From NCBI GenBank assembly GCA_947568835.1, contig OX387608.1:10268001-10332000 (forward strand): a stretch of 64,000 nt of DNA, read 5' to 3'. Origin of the DNA: Protonemura montana. Lineage: Eukaryota > Arthropoda > Insecta > Plecoptera > Nemouridae. The notes beneath the pieces were generated by a model that made no database searches, was not told where the DNA came from, and saw only the letters and a list, made by a program, of their open reading frames with translations. This document shows positions 40,401 to 52,400 of this stretch, piece by piece; position 1 is the stretch's first letter, and each line of letters starts with the position of its first letter. Made by a program: the position numbers and the translations under genes.

Positions 40401-43400
40401 CACATGATTTCACGAATATAAATTTGCATAAATCTTAAATTAAAAAAGTTGAACAACCTGGACTTAACTATTGCCTGGTGAACCTTGACGAATCGAAAAC
40501 CATCTTTTATTACAATGCTGTTATACTATAATTTTATAAGTCCTTCGATAGTTCGTTAATTCATTTTAACAATATTCATAATCATATATCGAAACCGAAC
40601 CTAATTGACACCTTGAGGAAAAAGTAAAATGTTTTGTCTTCCGGCCACCTACACGAATACCGTGATTCTGGTCTCTGGCCTTCCTTAAATCAGGAAATCA
40701 TAGATGATAACCAATCGGAAATTAGCTTTTTTCTGTTATTGATATTTTTGAGCAAGTGCTACTAGAAACCTAGTTATATCCCCGCCTGCTTTCGATCCAT
40801 GAATTCCCCCATTTTGTCTCATTGAATTGTTTATGCTACGTGTAATTGACTTATGAATTGGTAATGATGATCCAGGAAACTGAATCGAAGGACCATCCTT
40901 GGGGATACCTGCAAGTGTGAATTCTCTCCAACTCTTCAAGAATACAGGAAACATTTTTATGATCAAATCAAACATCGTTTTTAATGAAAATCCCCGCTCG
41001 GTGAGTATACTTGTAGACAATTCAAAGGTACTCTTGCAAAAAGTAGTGCAAAATCAGCTTTTTTTCGAAATCATCAGACAAATTCAACGAACCAGACGTT
41101 AAAAAAAAAAAAGTTTCTATATATATATATATTTATCTGAAAATCGAAACTTCTCATATAGCAAGAGATCTAAGCAATCTTTTATGTTCCGATAATGAAG
41201 TGCTCTTGTCCCGCACAGAATGAGCTCAGGTGATAGTCTTTTCTCGCTACTATACGATGATTCTTTTTAAATTTCCAATCTCGTATCCATCCATCCCCCA
41301 TACCTCTCCCCACTCTCTCATCCCCTAAAAATCGTTCGTCTAGAATCTGGATCATATTCTTCCGATAATATTTGAGCCTAAGTCAGAACAATACTCATCT
41401 CGTTTTACCCAATTGTGATCAGGGATGCTAGTCTGAAATTTTGTCGTTACCCTACGTTGGAAAACGGTCCCCGTTGTCTCGCGATATCTTCATGTCACAC
41501 AAGGGATGGAGTTATAATGCACGGCGACACAACCTTGGGATCGCAACTGTACCAGAGAGAGAGAAAGAGAGGCAGAATAACCTGCGCAGCCCCCGAAATC
41601 CAGTGCAATTGAGAAGCGAAATGAGAGCAGTCAAAAGGAGCTGGTTTTTTAGATCGAGATCGCACCCCAAATCCAAAAGCAAAAAAAAAAAAATCGATAA
41701 CAGGTAGAGATTTTTTTTTGTTACTAAATTTAGGGTTCATGAAATAATGAGAACTAGTGAAAGTTAAGCCAAATGGTTTAAGCCCACCCTAGTAAATAAT
41801 TTCCCATGTCCTTTATGCTCTTCTTTTTCCTGGGTTAGGCTTCATTCACAAGCGTCTTACATTGACAATCTGGTTCGGCAGAGAAATTGTCGCAGAAACC
41901 GACAGCTCTTATTAAAGACTTAATTTTTTCATGCTCGATTTGGCTCTAATAGTATTCTTTAATTCAAACACAATGGCCGAGGAATATTTTAAATTGCTTA
42001 ACACTTTGCAGTATTCTTAGATAACGGCATTGCCGATGGAGACACTGGGCTTTATGATCGGGGTTCGAGTCCCCGGCTGAGCATCAATTTTTAAGCGGTT
42101 TTTTGAGTTCCTTTTAAAATACTCTTCCTATGGCAAGCGTTTGTAATTTCAATGATATTTCACAACACTGAGGACTTCTTGGAGGACTCTGGTAATGGGT
42201 GGTTGGCTAGGCGATGACAGTGAACCTTTATCGCAAGTTTTCGATGGCACGTTACGAGCCCAATTCACGAAATTACGTCGAAAATAAGTCGAAAACAAGC
42301 GCACTAATTTGAAAACCATGCAAAGAAAACCCATCGATGTTCTTTATTTCGGCAAGACGTGACTTTGTAGTCGTTTTCGTTAATAAAATCGACACCGAAA
42401 ATGCAAATCACGGATAAAATCAGTCCAAAAACAGTGCCGATGGACTAACTCAATTAGGCCGTCGGAGACAAAAGGACAGAGATAAAATGAGCAGAGAAAA
42501 AAAAAAAACAGTAAAATGAAAACACGTTCTCGCGATCACATTTGCGTCATTTACTTTTGAACCTTAAAGACTATATGGAGAGAAAGAAAATTCTATTGCC
42601 AATGACTGTGCACATATCCAATCATGACAAAACAAAAATTTACTGAAAATGTTGACTAGAAATTTTGTAGGCAGCACGTAATCTGGTAATTGCCTCTACG
42701 AAACAATCGAATTATGAGTCGCTCGATCCAAGTTTGTACTGTTTCTTGTTCCTTCGATCAGCGTCCAAGATCTGTTGATGAAAAGAACCTCTCCTCTTCC
42801 TCAAGCTAATTCTCCTCGTGTTTTACTATTTCCAACTGCTACTACACAGGATTGATTTCGCAAATCCCCGGAGACTCCCGATTGAAGAAAAAGCATCTTC
42901 CCGATCCGTCTACCATATTGATTACCTCCTCCCAAGGCAAGACTCGTCGCAAAGACACGACAATTAGCACTGAAGAACACTCAACTCTCAAGTATTTTGT
43001 TTTCGTTCCTCGGCAAAGGGGTTTTCTAAAACTTCTTTAATAACTTTTTTATTGGGGTTGGATTCTTAAGCAATTTGATCGGATTGGATTGATTGAACGA
43101 GATTCTCGATGCTTTCTTGCCGTGATAAGACAAACCAAACACTTTATGGCTTTTCACAACGTCTTGCCACAGAGCACATAGTTGGTCAATTAAGCGATCC
43201 AAGCTTGCGATATTACCAGCACAGCTTAATTACAGCTCAGACGGTTGACATTTGCAGCAATCTACCAAAAACTGTATACCACTGTAAAGCCAAAAAGATT
43301 TTTTATATGAGTTATCATATTTCATCTTCGATTCCCGAACACAACACTGCTGTTGGCCTATAGAAAATTGGAAAATTAAATTTGAGTATTTTCCATTCCC

Positions 43401-46400
43401 GAGAAAACGGCAGCGACTCTGTGTCGAATGTGTGTGTGTGTGTTTTCAATATAAATGCGTTATACGGCTCGCGGGAACAAAATATGAACAGCATCTGACG
43501 AGTCTTTTATGGTTGCAACCTGGATCATAAATTGGCACCCCGTGTCCACGCATTAGCCCAAGTCTGGAGCCAGGGTTATTTTTTATGGACAGTAAAAATG
43601 TACCCATAAAGTCTTATAGCGACTCGCTGGATTACATGGCAAGATATTTCCATAAATTTCCCATCTTTTCGGGACGCCTGAAGGGGCTGAAGGGGGTTGG
43701 TAGAAGATAGTGGGTGAACTATAGGATGGTTCCGACGTCGCCTTCCATGCAAATAATCGCTTATCGAATTACAAGAATCGGACACAAAAATTGCAACAAG
43801 AAATAATACGTATAACACAGTAGAAAATCGAATCGGTTTCACTTAGGAAATGACTATTAAACCGCTTTGAAAGGTAATGACTACATTTTTATGTTCAAAT
43901 AACAGAAAGATTATTATATTTCGACATTGAATTACTTTATAGATAAGCTATCTAACAGGAATATAATTGTCTAGATCTCATTTAGATAGCCAGGATTAAT
44001 TATTTTTAGAAGTTTGACTCCAAATGAATGTGAATTTCGCGTTATTCTTTATCGGAACACGGGAAAAGTTTAGGACAGAATCACAATCAGAAATAGCTTA
44101 TCATGTACTGTCATCGATGCTTAATTTCTTCTAGAGTTTCATTTTTTTCCGTACGGCCAAGAAAATACGTCCAGTGTTAGGTCCACATAATATCGCGTAT
44201 GTCTTGCAGTTAAGGAAGGGTAGTTTTTTCGTTATTGTACGATGATCCGGGAGGGTGTCGCCAGCATCACTCGGGGCTTAGGGGTGGGGGTGGCTGGGGG
44301 GTGGTTGGGAGCATACTACCCCCATGTGTGTAACTATGCCCTCCTTCTCTATATTATACACCATGTTTTTTGGGGGATCAGATAGACCATCGTACCATAC
44401 GCGACATGGGGTGGTAGGGGGTTGGGGGTGGTTGGTCGTCGAGAAAACGAAATAAATTAAATGCGGAATCGCAGGACGGCGAATCGAACCCCCTTAGTTA
44501 TTGGACGTTGCAGTGGGGGGTCCAAAGAGAAAAAAAATGAGTAATACAAAACTAAGGCATCGGAAAAGATAATGTGACTATATTTTTAGGGAATTGCCAG
44601 CAAAAAAAATGTGTTTTTTCCTCTCTTTGTATTACCAATAAATCAAATTTTTGTATTGAAATGATAGCGCGACAGATCTAACGAGAAATCGCTATACAGA
44701 AGTGAAGATACAATCGCAAAATGGCAATATTTCATGAAGAAACCGATCAAAAGAGAAAACGTATAGGTCCATTAATGCAACCTAATGCGCTAATGCCTCT
44801 CAGATAAGGGATTGGATGCCACCCGGTGACGTCATTAAAAAATGCTACCCCCTTTTCGCGGAGGGTGGAACGAGGAAATAAATTAATACTATGCAATAAA
44901 ATATATTTTCAATATCGATACATTTATATTGCTTCAGCATACAAATTGGATTCACGCTTAAAAGCAATCAAATCTTGTCCACGACTGTAATTTATTTGAA
45001 AAATGTTCAACAAAAAAAATGCGGTGGGTATCCTAATTTTAAAAGCCACGTTCTCTGGATATAGCTGCGCACGCTATGTTACCAAAGTATTTAAATACTA
45101 TCAGGTATATGGTGTGGATCTGATATGTAAATAGCCGGCCGTTTACAAATTACTAGCGCACGGGTTTACCCTTAAGATCACGTGCCCAGCAAAAAGGTGT
45201 ATGACAGGTACGTTTTCGTATTTGCATGCCACCTCCAAACACTAAAATCGGTATCCCAAATTTGAATATTATCCTTGGTCCTACGTAACCGTACACATTT
45301 ACACGACATTGGAGCACGCGTCTAATCATAAAGGAAGTCCACGCGCATCTTGGCGCAACCAGATGTAATAAACCCTTCTCCACATCGAAAAGAACTAAGA
45401 TTACCGCAATAGAAAGTGTGGCCTAAGTGCCATCCGCCATAATATAGATATTTGCATGCCCTCTTCAAACTAGAATTCTATATCATTTTCATAAACGATG
45501 AGTTTAGATATTCAGAGTTGCACTGAAAAGATGCCTAGGGCCGTTTTATATGCTATGTTAGAAGATGGATGACTTTTTAAATACATTGTGGTGGTATATA
45601 GTAGAAGTTTCAGACATAGTTATTATGTCGTTTGGCCTATGGGAGAGTAACGTTGCTGTACGCGAGTTTTATAACCTGCTTTAGTAGGGGATGTATCGCA
45701 TGGTGGCGATGAAATTGAGACGTTCTATACACCAACTGGAAAAACAATATCAAAAATCTTGCTAGCGTCAATATTATTATGAAAGTTTTGAATATATTTT
45801 GTGATCCGTTTACCTGGCGTTGCGTTCTCTTCTCCCGCGAGCGATGACAGAAGTTTTGCTTGATTTGACGCATGCAAAATAATATTATGTATATTTGGAA
45901 TTTTTTAAAAAATATTTGACGGTTTTGTACCTATATGAAGCGCATGATTTACCTCTTATTTAAGTTGTAAAATTGGATGCAAAATAAGTCTTTTCAGATC
46001 TTTTCTAGCCGACGAAAAGGATTTTTTTTTTGTTTTTCACTTCTTAGATAGACAAAAATTATCCTGGGAAGAAATTCCGTGCGAACAGATCAGAATAATT
46101 CGGTCGTTGACTATAATGAGAGGTCCTGCTCAAGATTCAATCGTCGCTAGCATGAGTGACAGCTATAGAAAATCCAGGGACAGCGGCGATCACGTACCTA
46201 CGACCAAAGCGCGGTAGCTGACTTATAGAGTACAGAAATCCAACAAAAAAAATAATACAAAATCGGGGTGAAGTTAATAGAGTTGCTTTGTAGAACGGTT
46301 TTTGAAAAAAAAAGGGTTGTATTATTCTTATGTGTGAAAAGGCGTTTGTGATACGGCACCAGAGAAAAAGATAATTGTGTTTCTAGATCATGAATATAAT

Positions 46401-49400
46401 GTTTGTGAAGATTCTTCTGTTGTGTACCGGTGCAAAAGGTGTGTGAAAGATTTGAAAAGAGGTTCGGTGTTGTACTCGATTACAAAGTGTTTAGATTAAA
46501 CAATGAGATGAATGAGGAGCGTGTAGGCAACTAAATCTTTGATAGGACCGCGCGGCATCGGTACATGTTTTAATCGTTATTTCGACCACGAATTCCTCGG
46601 CTTTTTCCAGAAGATTTTTCCTGTTTCACAGCCAACTTTTTACTGTCGTTTCTATCTGAAATAGCTCATTTTCTAAAAGGCTTTTGTGCTTGTTTAAAAG
46701 GTAGTACACAAGGATATTTGTGTTAAAGCCGTGACGAATCGGCGTGATAAGTTGAGTGAAAAGCAGAAAAAAATATCTAAATGAAAACAAATTGAGATTT
46801 TTAGATTTTTAACTGGCTACACTAGTTTTGGTGAAGTTGATTTGAGTCCTTAGGATTCTAGAAAATTGTCTTTATACTTAGGTGTAAAGGTTGCCAATAA
46901 GGAAATGATAAGTTAGTAGTGATAAATTGGTAATAGTTAGTGTATCGAGGGATTTAGTCATAAACTATATTACTTTCAATTATATCTCAGGGATAATAGA
47001 TTTATTCACATTATTCTAATCAGTACGTTATCTTTATACACGAGCACATGGCGAAATAATAAAGGTAAAAAAAGATGTTTCCTATATCTCAGAAAAACAA
47101 TACAAAAACAATTATTCGTATAATATAAAAAAAGAATAATAAAATATCTTTGACTTTCTAACAATGTGATAAATAATAATTAGCTATACATTCACAAAAT
47201 GTCTGTCATTGTAATCAAAATTAGGGTTTTAAATTATTTATAAATAATTTTCGTTCGCCGTTTTATAGTCGCTGCGATTCTGAACCTGATTGGCGTTTAC
47301 GACGACCAATAAATGCAAAGCAACAATACACAATTAAATAATTACCTCTAAAATCAACAACACATCGCCGAGCTATCTTGACAAACACTGTTCAGGCATT
47401 CCATTATAATCAGCCAGCCTCATTCACAAAACTTATTTACACTTGTGGCAAATTATAATAATTGTTTCGTCTCGTATAGGTTGATTAAAAATATGATTAC
47501 GACCCATAAATCATAAATGTAATTTTTGTGTCCATTTTTCACGAAGCACCTTAGGTGATGTTTCGTTGTAATCACCTTGACCCCTCTCTAACATCTCCTC
47601 CCTGTTCGTCTCGCACGACTTCGGTCTTTTAGCTCCGAGAGGCGAAAGCCAAACAGTCCCGAAACTGTGGCGTCCGCCCATCAGAGCTGACCCCTCATTT
47701 TATCAATAAATTAATCTCATCAACTCATAAGTAATCCCATCTTGACAAGCATGCTCGCCCGATCTCGGCACTGGGGTGACAATTCACAGGACATGCTAGC
47801 AGCCTACATTCACACACGTCGCTTAAAGAATTCAAATTTGACTTTGTTTTATAAACCAAAAATTAACAAGTTCACTACAGGTCGAAGATAATATTTTGTA
47901 CTAACAGATTTATGAGGTATAAATTAAAAGAAAAAAATAAACAAACAGTTTGGTTGAAATCAGTGAACAGAAATAATTGAGAGTTGTCAAATAATAAAGT
48001 GCAGTTGTCTTCAAAATCATAGTTGTCATCGCACTTTCATGGATAATCGCGTAATTTTGACACCGTCAGGTAAAGTTGGATTGTTTTCTCTGGCACTCCA
48101 AAAGAAAAGTCAAAAACGAAACCAAAAAAATCTCGTCAAAGACTTTTAATTCGACTCTAATTCTGAAACAAACAGATGTATGTTTTTTTTTAAAAACTGT
48201 GTACCGACAAAAAAAAAAAAAAAATACATGCAACTTGGAAAAATTAAGAAAATTGTTAGTTCTGTTTAAAATAAATAAATAAACAGGAAAAATATTAAGT
48301 TACACACATGTAATGAACTTATTAACGCTGGTCCAACATATTTAAAAGAACTGTTGACTGAACTCACCATTAGCGCCAAACATAGCCGGATGCAGGAACA
48401 GGTTCCCCTGTGGGAAACCCGGGATGCCCATCCCGTAGAGTTGCTGCAACAGCGCCATATCCTCCGGTCCAGGCGCCGGCGACTTGGATCCTCCGTGTTG
48501 CTGATCCTTAGCCGCTGCAGCCATCGCCATCGTCAACGAGTTGGGCAGCGTCATGCCCGAAGCGGCAGCCATCTGCAGCATCTGCAGCTGCGCTAGCTGT
48601 TGTTGTTGCTGCTGTTGCTGCTGCTGCGCATTTCCGCCCACGTTGTTAAACTGCTGCGGCGGCGTCGCTGCCGTCGTCGAGTCGGCGTTGATAGAGGAAC
48701 CCGGCACGGGAGGGGGAGCGATAAACTCGCCGTCGCTGTTGTTGCCCGACGCGTCGGCGCTTGCGTTCTTGCCGTTCTCGAGGTGCAGCTTCACGTTGTC
48801 GATATGTTTCTTGGTGAAGATGTGGTCTTGTATCGAGTACTTGTGCGAGTATTTGAACTGGCAGAGTTTGCACTCTTCCGGTTGGCGCGCGGCGTCGATG
48901 GCAGACTCCGGTCCGCCGAGAGCTTTTTGAAGAGCGAGCTTGTATTTCTTTTCCTTGGCACGCGCATTTTGGAACCAAACCTGTACCACGCGTTTCTGCA
49001 GACCGATCTCTCTGCCCAGCATCTCGCACTCGGCCATTGTGGGCGTCTTGTAGTCGCCGAACAACGACTTCATCGCCTTCACTTGAATGCTGCTCATCTG
49101 CGTGCGGTATCGCTTGTTGCCGCCTCCACCGCCACCTGAAGACAGATTGCGCTGGTGCCCACTCTGCGTCGACGACGCCGGCGACGCTGGATTGCTTTCG
49201 TCACCGTCCATCATGTCCATGTTCATGTCCATGGTCATCTCCATGCTGTCGTCGTCGTAGAAGATGCTACGTTCGCTCAGGTCGGTGAACGGTCCCTGTT
49301 CGGTCATCATGCCGTGCTCCATGCCTACTTCGTGCTTCATCGGCCGACTCAGATCGACGGGTTTGCTCAGGTCTAGGGGAGCGTCACCGCCGACCCTCTC

Positions 49401-52400
49401 GCCGCCTTCCCCACTCGGCTCCTGCTTGATTTTCATCGACAGATCGGCGCCTTCTTTGACGCCGTTCTGCGCCGCGTGGTGAGCTTGAAGCTCGGTGATG
49501 TATCGCTTCATTGACTCCTCATAGTACTTCTTTAGCGAGTTCTCCATGTCTTGATGAAATGGCGGGAACAGCGGCGGCATCATGTTCGGCGTCGGTGTCG
49601 TCGAGCCGCCAAAGTTGTTAGGCGTCTTGGCGCCGTCACCCATGTGCGACGAGGTGTACGACGTCGACTCCATGCTGAGCTCCTCGTCGGGTAAGGCGTC
49701 GATGTTGATCTCGCCGCGAGTGCACTGGTCCGCGTGCTTGGTCACCAAGTGCGATTCCAGTGCAGACTTTACTTTGAAGAGCGCTGGACAGAACGGACAA
49801 CGCTTGTTAATCACTTGAGCATGTGCACGGAATTGCCCTTTTCGTTCCCGTGCACGAGTGTTCTGAAACCACACCTGGACAACGCGCTTCTTGAGGCCCA
49901 CTTCCCTAGCGATGTTCTCTAGCATCTTCCTCGACGGATTGCTCTCGAGCTGGTACTTTTGGTACAGGTAGTCAAGCTGCTCGGGCAAGATCGTCGTGCG
50001 CAAACGCTTATCTTTCGGCTGGTCGCAGTCGCGGTCCATGGCGTCGTCATACTCGTCGAACTTGCGCTTGTTTGCCGACAGCATCGACGCCAGAGGGTGC
50101 GGCGAACCGGCCGAGGATCCCATCGACAGGTCGGCGACGCCCATACCGGCCATCTGCTGCTGTTGCTGTTGCTGCTGCAGCTGGGCGTGTTGTTGCAGGA
50201 TACCGAACGGGCTGTCGGGTGGATATGACGGGAACAGGTTGGGGTTCATGATGTGCACGAGCTGGTGCTCCCGCCAGAGATCGAAGCGCGGGAACACGAG
50301 GTTGCACTTGTCGCATTGAAACGTCCCTTCCTTGGCCTCGACGGCGCTGTTCGACGCGTTGCTGGGCACAGGCGACGGAGGGTAGGGCGTCACCGAAGGC
50401 GTCGGCGTCACGGCTGGTGCTGGCGTCGTAGGATTGCTGGTCGACAGCGGCTGTTGCAGCTGTTGTTGACACTGTTCAGAGATGCTCGAGTTGGAATCTT
50501 CGGACGAGAGGACGGCTGCTATCTGCGCAGCCGCCGCTTGCGCCTGAGCTGACCGCTTGGCGTCTTCCTCCTTGAAGCAGTGCGTCTTCTGATGTCGGAT
50601 CAGCTCGTAGTAGCGCTGGAAGACCAGCAGACACTTCTTGCATTGGTAGTTCAGGCCGGGCGTTCGTTGAAATCGGTTCGCCTCGGTTTCGCCGACTCCC
50701 GGAGGCGTTTCGACGGGTGGTTGATTTTCATACACCTTCCTCGCCTTCTGCCTCGCGTTTTGAAACCAAACGACGATCACGCGCGGACTCAGTCCGAGCA
50801 GCTTTGACAGGTATTCGAGATCGTCGTCTTTGGGGTAGGCGTTGTTCTCGAAGAACTCTTGCAACACTTTGATCTGATAGTCGGTGAAGCGAGTTCTGTT
50901 GGCGCGTTTGCCCGACGAGCCTCCCGAAGAGTTGCTGCCGTTGCTGTTGCCGCCGCCGCAGCCTCCGGTTAGCGAGGCGTGGCTAAAGCCGTCGGAAGAG
51001 TTATTGTTGTACGATCGGCCTGGACTCAGACTTCTTCCTGAAGACATGGGCAGACCGGGAGAGGTCGGCACTTGCCCGCTGGGACAGTAGTTGGTCGGCG
51101 TCATCTTCGGCGGCAGCATGGTCGAGGTTACTGTCATGTTGGACATGTTGGCATTCGCCATTGTCATCGCGTCCGTGCCGAGCTGGGAGGCGATGATCGA
51201 TGTCAGTGTCAAACGATCGGGTGATGACATTCGAGGTGATACCTGTTCATTGAATGAACCAGATACAGTGCTCACAGGACTTTGTGGGGGTTGGTGTAAA
51301 TTTTGCATTTTCTCATCGGGTAAGTCTCTAATGATTCTTTCAGCCTCTTTCCTATGCTCATTCATGAATAAATTGTTGAACTTGAGATCCTGATTGTCGT
51401 CCTGTGATACGTTCGGATCTCTCGGCTCAACTTTGATCATTTTTGGCGTTTCGGGAAAGGGCTGAGGTTGCGGAAAGGGCTGCGGAGTAGACTGTTTTCG
51501 TTTGTTAGTAGAAGGTGGTAACTTCGGGGTGAACTCTTTAACCGGTGGAGGTGGCGGTTCGTCCGAGCTGCCGCTACTGTTCAACGGCACCGTCTTCGTC
51601 TCGCCCGTCTTCTCGTACTCTTCGAGATTCAGCGTCGTCGACGGCGGATTGTTGAAGTTGTACGGCGAATCTTTATTGCGTTGTCGCTCCTTGAACAGCG
51701 TGTTTCGGAACCAGTGTTTGATGACTTTCGGTGGTAAACCACTTTGACTGGCCATCTCGTGGATCTGCTCTTCGGACGGCGAATTGTTTATGTCGAAATG
51801 GGCGCGTAAAATCTTGAGCTGATCGTCGGTGATCCGCGTGCGGGCTCGCTTCTGCTGTGCGGCAGAAACCTGCGTGGTAAACACACAAGGCACATGTTCT
51901 AGACAATGTCGGGAAGACGAATCCGGCGCGTAAAACGTGGTGACGACGAGTTACGGCCGGGACTAGCTTTGTGGGAAAGCCGGGAAATAATGTGACTGCT
52001 TGGAAAAGCTGTATGAAAGCAGTATCAAACTGTATGCATAATTTCCATACATGCAAATCCTTGCATTTTCATAGGACATTAATTATGTCTTGACTTATGT
52101 TATGACCATTTTCCGGAATATTAATATAAGTGCATTCACCTAGAACAACACGGGTCAGCAGCGATAACTCTGCCGCTTTTTTCTATTTGTATAATAAAAT
52201 AATTAAGAACTAAGTGAAATCCTCCAGAACTGTTTAATTGCATTTGCAATCTAAAAAAAACAGCTTCTTATCGCAAGTTAAATAAATAAACAGTGAGATT
52301 TACTGTTCTCTCTAATCAAGATAAGAATAAATATATTGCTGACACTTGGTGGAGGTGCCGTGATTCCAATCAAATATCGCCTAAACCTGTCAAACGAAAT

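Larger units (their letters stand above)
40049..48361. other. intron segment nearest exon 3
   Basis: Holds a minus-strand frame at 40,739-41,032 with a plausible acceptor, a TA microsatellite (41,118-41,132), two tRNA-like fragments (about 42,016-42,086 and 44,470-44,520), G-run clusters (44,281-44,309; 44,408-44,435), a 23-bp near-duplicate (45,218-45,240 and 45,448-45,470) and five POU octamers. No gene is firmly supported. Confidence 0.45.
4476..48367 (-). other. ZFHX: ZFHX last intron (43.9 kb) containing a nested gene
   Basis: Bounded by GTGAGT at 48367-48362 and the acceptor at 4476. It makes up about two thirds of the window. It contains the intronless ClC-7-type gene (10869-13064), a minisatellite, dispersed repeats, tRNA-like fragments and clusters of homeodomain and POU sites, each entered separately. 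An undetected small ZFHX exon inside it cannot be excluded, but direct joining of exon 3 to exon 4 already satisfies phase and matches the vertebrate order. Confidence 0.85.

Noticed and set aside
42016-42086. Functional tRNA gene.
   Set aside because: Only the T-arm and 3' acceptor strand are present; the 5' acceptor, D-arm and anticodon arm cannot be paired.
43576-43842. Minus-strand frame with a hydrophobic start and an RRRR site, resembling a secreted peptide precursor.
   Set aside because: The frame begins with GTG, not ATG, has no clear acceptor or donor, and its length is expected by chance in 44 kb of AT-rich intron.
45153-45383. Minus-strand frame with GGGMQIRKRTC, recalling a thrombospondin type-1 repeat.
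   Set aside because: The key preceding Cys and Trp pattern is missing, and the segment contains part of a locally duplicated 23-bp sequence (45,218-45,240 and 45,448-45,470).
48262-48290. AATAAATAAATAAA on the plus strand just below exon 3 as a poly(A) signal for a truncated ZFHX.
   Set aside because: It lies on the wrong strand; on the minus strand it reads TTTATT repeats.
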